From G963422565 sp963422565 (GTDB lineage Bacteria > Pseudomonadota > Alphaproteobacteria > MPNO01), in NCBI GenBank assembly GCA_963422565.1, contig OY730228.1, positions 1,922,001-1,986,000 on the forward strand: a stretch of 64,000 nucleotides of DNA, written 5' to 3'. Shown here in pieces: positions 61,751-64,000 of this stretch. Positions within the stretch are counted from its first letter, which is position 1. The number at the start of each line of letters is the position of its first letter. The translations under genes and the position numbers were made by a program. The notes under the pieces are model-generated. The model saw only the letters and a list, made by a program, of their open reading frames with translations, did no database searches and had not been told where the DNA came from.

Positions 61751-63006
61751 CCGCCGCGAGCGGGCAGGGGCTGCGCGACTGGTCGATCGTCGCGCTGATC
61801 TTCTGCGCGCTCGGTCTCACCTTCGCCGCGCGATCGTCGGTCGGCGCGCTCATCCCCTCCTGGGAGGCCGAGCTCGGCTGGGCGCGGGCGATCAGCGCGA
61901 CCGGGAGCGCGCTGGTGCTGGCGGTCATGGCGGTCGCCTCACCGCTCGCCGGGAACCTGATCGACCGGTTCGGCCCTCGCGCGGTGATGTCCGGCGGGCT
62001 CGCGATCGTCGGCGTCGCGATCCTGGCCAGCTCGACGGTCTCCCGGGAATGGCAGTTCCTGGTCCTGTTCGGGGTGGTCGGCGGCGCCGGCATGGGCGCG
62101 GTCTCGCTGCCGCTGGCGGCGACGATGATCGCGCTGATCTTCACCCACCGCCGGGGGATGGCGACGGGGGTCGCGCTCTCGGGATCGACAATCGGCCAGC
62201 TTCCGGCGCTGACCCTGCTCGGCGTGCTGGTCTCGTCCTGGGGATGGCGCGGCGCCTATCTCGGGTTCGGCTTGGCCCTCATGCTGCTGGTGCCGGCCGC
62301 CTGGCTGTCGCTGCGCGGCCATCGGATGCCCGCCGCCCCGGCCGCCCCCGATCGGGCGGGGACGGCCGGGGCGGCGGACATGCCTCTCGCCGAGAAGATC
62401 GCGATCCTCGCCCGCAGCCGGACCTTTCTGCTGCTCTTCGCCGCCTTCTGGCTATGCGGCTTCACCACGGCCGGGGTGTTCGACGTCCATTTCGTCCCCT
62501 ATGCGGTGAGCCGCGGCTTCGCGCTGACCGACGGCACCGCCGCGCACGGGACCCACGGCGTCGGCAACATGCTGGGCCTGCTGCTGTTCGGCTGGCTCGC
62601 CGACCGCGTCCATCGGGCGCGGCTCCTGGCGGCGATGTTCGCCGCCCGCGCGGCTCTGTTCGTTCTGCTCCTCCAGGTCGGCGGCAGTCTCGAACTTCTC
62701 TTCCTGTTCGCGCTGACCTTCGGGATCCTCAACTTCTCGACCCTGCCGCCGATCGCGAGCCTGGTCGCGAGCCGGATCGGCGTTCGGATCATGGGGCTGA
62801 CGATGGGCCTGCTGTTCGGCGGCCATTCGATGGGCGCCGCGCTCGGCGCCTTCTTCGGCGGCTATATGTTCGATGCGACGGCCCGATACGACGGGGTCTG
62901 GCTGATCTCCATCGGCCTCGCCCTGCTCGCCGCCGTCTTCGCGCTCCTGGTCGAGGAGGAGCATGACGAGTCACGCCCGCGCTGGGGGGTCGCCGCGCCG
63001 GCCTGA
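61747..63006 (+). CDS. MFS transporter (oxalate/formate antiporter-like group)
   Basis: The 419-residue protein has 12 hydrophobic segments with a cytoplasmic loop near residues 195-225. It has LIDRFGPRAVMSGGLAIVG after helix 2 and an LADRVHRARLL counterpart in the second half, both MFS signatures. SWEAELGWARAISATGSAL is typical of monocarboxylate/oxalate-formate-like MFS proteins. GTG start in the mutT stop. Its 3' end overlaps the convergent methyltransferase gene by 36 bases. Substrate unknown. Confidence 0.87.
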   Translation: MTAASGQGLRDWSIVALIFCALGLTFAARSSVGALIPSWEAELGWARAISATGSALVLAVMAVASPLAGNLIDRFGPRAVMSGGLAIVGVAILASSTVSREWQFLVLFGVVGGAGMGAVSLPLAATMIALIFTHRRGMATGVALSGSTIGQLPALTLLGVLVSSWGWRGAYLGFGLALMLLVPAAWLSLRGHRMPAAPAAPDRAGTAGAADMPLAEKIAILARSRTFLLLFAAFWLCGFTTAGVFDVHFVPYAVSRGFALTDGTAAHGTHGVGNMLGLLLFGWLADRVHRARLLAAMFAARAALFVLLLQVGGSLELLFLFALTFGILNFSTLPPIASLVASRIGVRIMGLTMGLLFGGHSMGAALGAFFGGYMFDATARYDGVWLISIGLALLAAVFALLVEEEHDESRPRWGVAAPA

Positions 63007-63921
63007 CGGGGCGTCCGGCCGGGCCGCCTCGCCGGCGGAGTGCTCCTCCGCCCCCAACGCCTCGGCCAGCCGGCGCCGGGCGGCGCCGGGGGCGAGCGGC
63101 CGCTGCTGACCCGGGCCGGGGGCCCAGCCGGTCAGGAAGAGGATCTGGAACGTCGCCGGGATGCGCCCGTCGGCATCGCCGAACCGCGCGCGATAGCGCG
63201 CCGCGGCGTCGCGCAGCGTCCCGCGCCTCGTCGGCCGGCGCAACCGCTCGGCCAAGGCATTGGCCTCGCCCATCGCCCGCAGATCGCCCATCAGCGCCAG
63301 CGGATCCGGCCAGGTCACGGTGAGCGTGTCGATATCGGCGACCGGGAGCGCGAACCCCGCGCGCTGCAGCAGCCCGCCGGCGTCGCGCATGTCGGGGAAC
63401 GGCGCCACCCGCGGACTCGCGCCGCCCTCGCAGGAGGTCTCGGCCTCGATCATGGCTTGGCGCAGCTCGTGGAGCGTGCGCCCGCCGGCCAGCACCGCCA
63501 GGAACAGCCCGTCGGGGCGGAGCGCGCGGCGGATCTGGATCAGGGCGCCCGGCAGATCGTTGACGGCGTGCAGCGTGAACCCGCCGACGATCAGGTCGAA
63601 GCTCTCTTCGGCGAAGGGCAGCGCCTCCTCGTCGACGACCGCGGCCGGCCCCTGCGCCCGCCGCAGAAGCGCGACGGACGGGTCGGCGGTGACGAGGCCA
63701 TCGATCTCGGGCCGGGCGGCGAGCCGGGCGGCGAGGCCGGGGCCGAGCGCCCCGATCAGCAACGCCTCCGCGAACGGCCGGCGCAGATCGTCCAGCCTGT
63801 CCAGCAGCCGGTCGCCGATCTCGTCGAACAGAAAGACCGCCGTCTCGCCAAGACCGGCCGCGCGGTCGCGGCGCTGCCGGACGGCGTGCCGGTCGAAGAC
63901 CTTCACGGGTACGCTCACCAC
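62971..63921 (-). CDS. SAM-dependent methyltransferase, BioC/NDUFAF5-like
   Basis: The 316-residue protein begins with VKVFDRHAVRQRRDRAA, the opening of the alphaproteobacterial BioC/NDUFAF5-like group. ALLIGALGPGLAARLAA replaces the glycine-rich SAM loop. The acidic residue VTADPS and the motif FDLIVGGFTLHAVNDLPGAL follow, with a C-terminal extension (FQILFLTGWAP). NDUFAF5 proteins hydroxylate or methylate assembly partners of complex I; BioC acts in biotin synthesis. GTG at 63921 or 63918 is the start. Which role applies is not clear from context. Confidence 0.8.
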   Translation of the reverse strand: MVSVPVKVFDRHAVRQRRDRAAGLGETAVFLFDEIGDRLLDRLDDLRRPFAEALLIGALGPGLAARLAARPEIDGLVTADPSVALLRRAQGPAAVVDEEALPFAEESFDLIVGGFTLHAVNDLPGALIQIRRALRPDGLFLAVLAGGRTLHELRQAMIEAETSCEGGASPRVAPFPDMRDAGGLLQRAGFALPVADIDTLTVTWPDPLALMGDLRAMGEANALAERLRRPTRRGTLRDAAARYRARFGDADGRIPATFQILFLTGWAPGPGQQRPLAPGAARRRLAEALGAEEHSAGEAARPDAPSGRRGDPPARA

Positions 63922-64000
63922 GCGGTTATCGCACCGGAGGCGGGCGCGGCAAAGCGCCGGGATCGAGGCGGCCGTCTGCCGATGCGACGGACCGGGCCGA

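Noticed and set aside
1..64000. CRISPR arrays, tRNA genes, rRNA genes, phage structural genes
   Set aside because: No regularly spaced repeats and no cloverleaf or rRNA-like conserved segments were seen on reading, and none of the coding frames resembles phage structural proteins. A covariance-model scan would be decisive.

Overview
The window is very GC-rich, densely coded chromosomal DNA. It looks like an alphaproteobacterium, probably Rhodospirillales-like: the block ftsK-lolA-xth, the pair argJ-mutT, an orphan-type glnE and an abundance of TctABC, CoxL-like and CaiB-like genes all fit, but no rRNA or single-copy marker is present to fix the taxon. Genes are tightly packed, often with 4-bp ATGA/GTGA/TTGA overlaps, and start codons are frequently GTG or TTG. 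I saw no tRNA, rRNA or CRISPR array.

Region 1 (1-14.5 kb) opens with the start of ribF, then an alpha/beta hydrolase coupled to a luciferase-like monooxygenase. These converge on a three-gene nitrile hydratase whose beta subunit is split into two genes, the thiocyanate-hydrolase arrangement. Housekeeping genes follow: xth, a PuuD-like amidotransferase, lolA, ftsK, a DapC-like aminotransferase and ubiH. A TauE-type permease and an orphan CoxL-like hydroxylase subunit close the region.

Region 2 (14.5-29.5 kb) starts with an AT-rich island that holds a near-consensus promoter and a 33-codon coiled-coil ORF. A catabolic block follows: a two-subunit ring-hydroxylating dioxygenase, a UbiD-type decarboxylase, a VOC protein and an amidohydrolase. 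It faces a 2-oxoglutarate oxygenase and a TctABC uptake system. Next come an aminotransferase, an SDR that lacks its catalytic residues, and a ProXWV-like ABC importer. Both uptake systems carry a large hairpin between the binding-protein gene and the membrane-protein gene.

Region 3 (29.5-43 kb) is the plastic part. glnE has an IS481-like element just upstream. Next is a 5.2-kb gene fusing a DEDD-type exonuclease, a RecQ helicase and a UvrD helicase. After it lie a frameshifted DapA-like pseudogene, an epimerase fragment, an IS1595-like transposase remnant, a second orphan CoxL-like gene and an IS4-like transposase remnant. The helicase fusion between mobile debris is the best candidate here for an uncharacterised genome-maintenance or defence gene.

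Region 4 (43-64 kb) has a DUF4159/BatA-like pair without its usual MoxR and DUF58 partners and a 43-residue membrane peptide. It then has a GST, a CaiB-type CoA transferase, a PuuE-like deacetylase and two MFS transporters. A PaaK-like ligase with a DOPA-dioxygenase-like protein lies divergent from a coupled four-gene set, ComD/ComE-like TPP decarboxylase plus HyuA/HyuB. The region ends with a cytosolic-looking binding protein, argJ, mutT, an MFS transporter and a methyltransferase.
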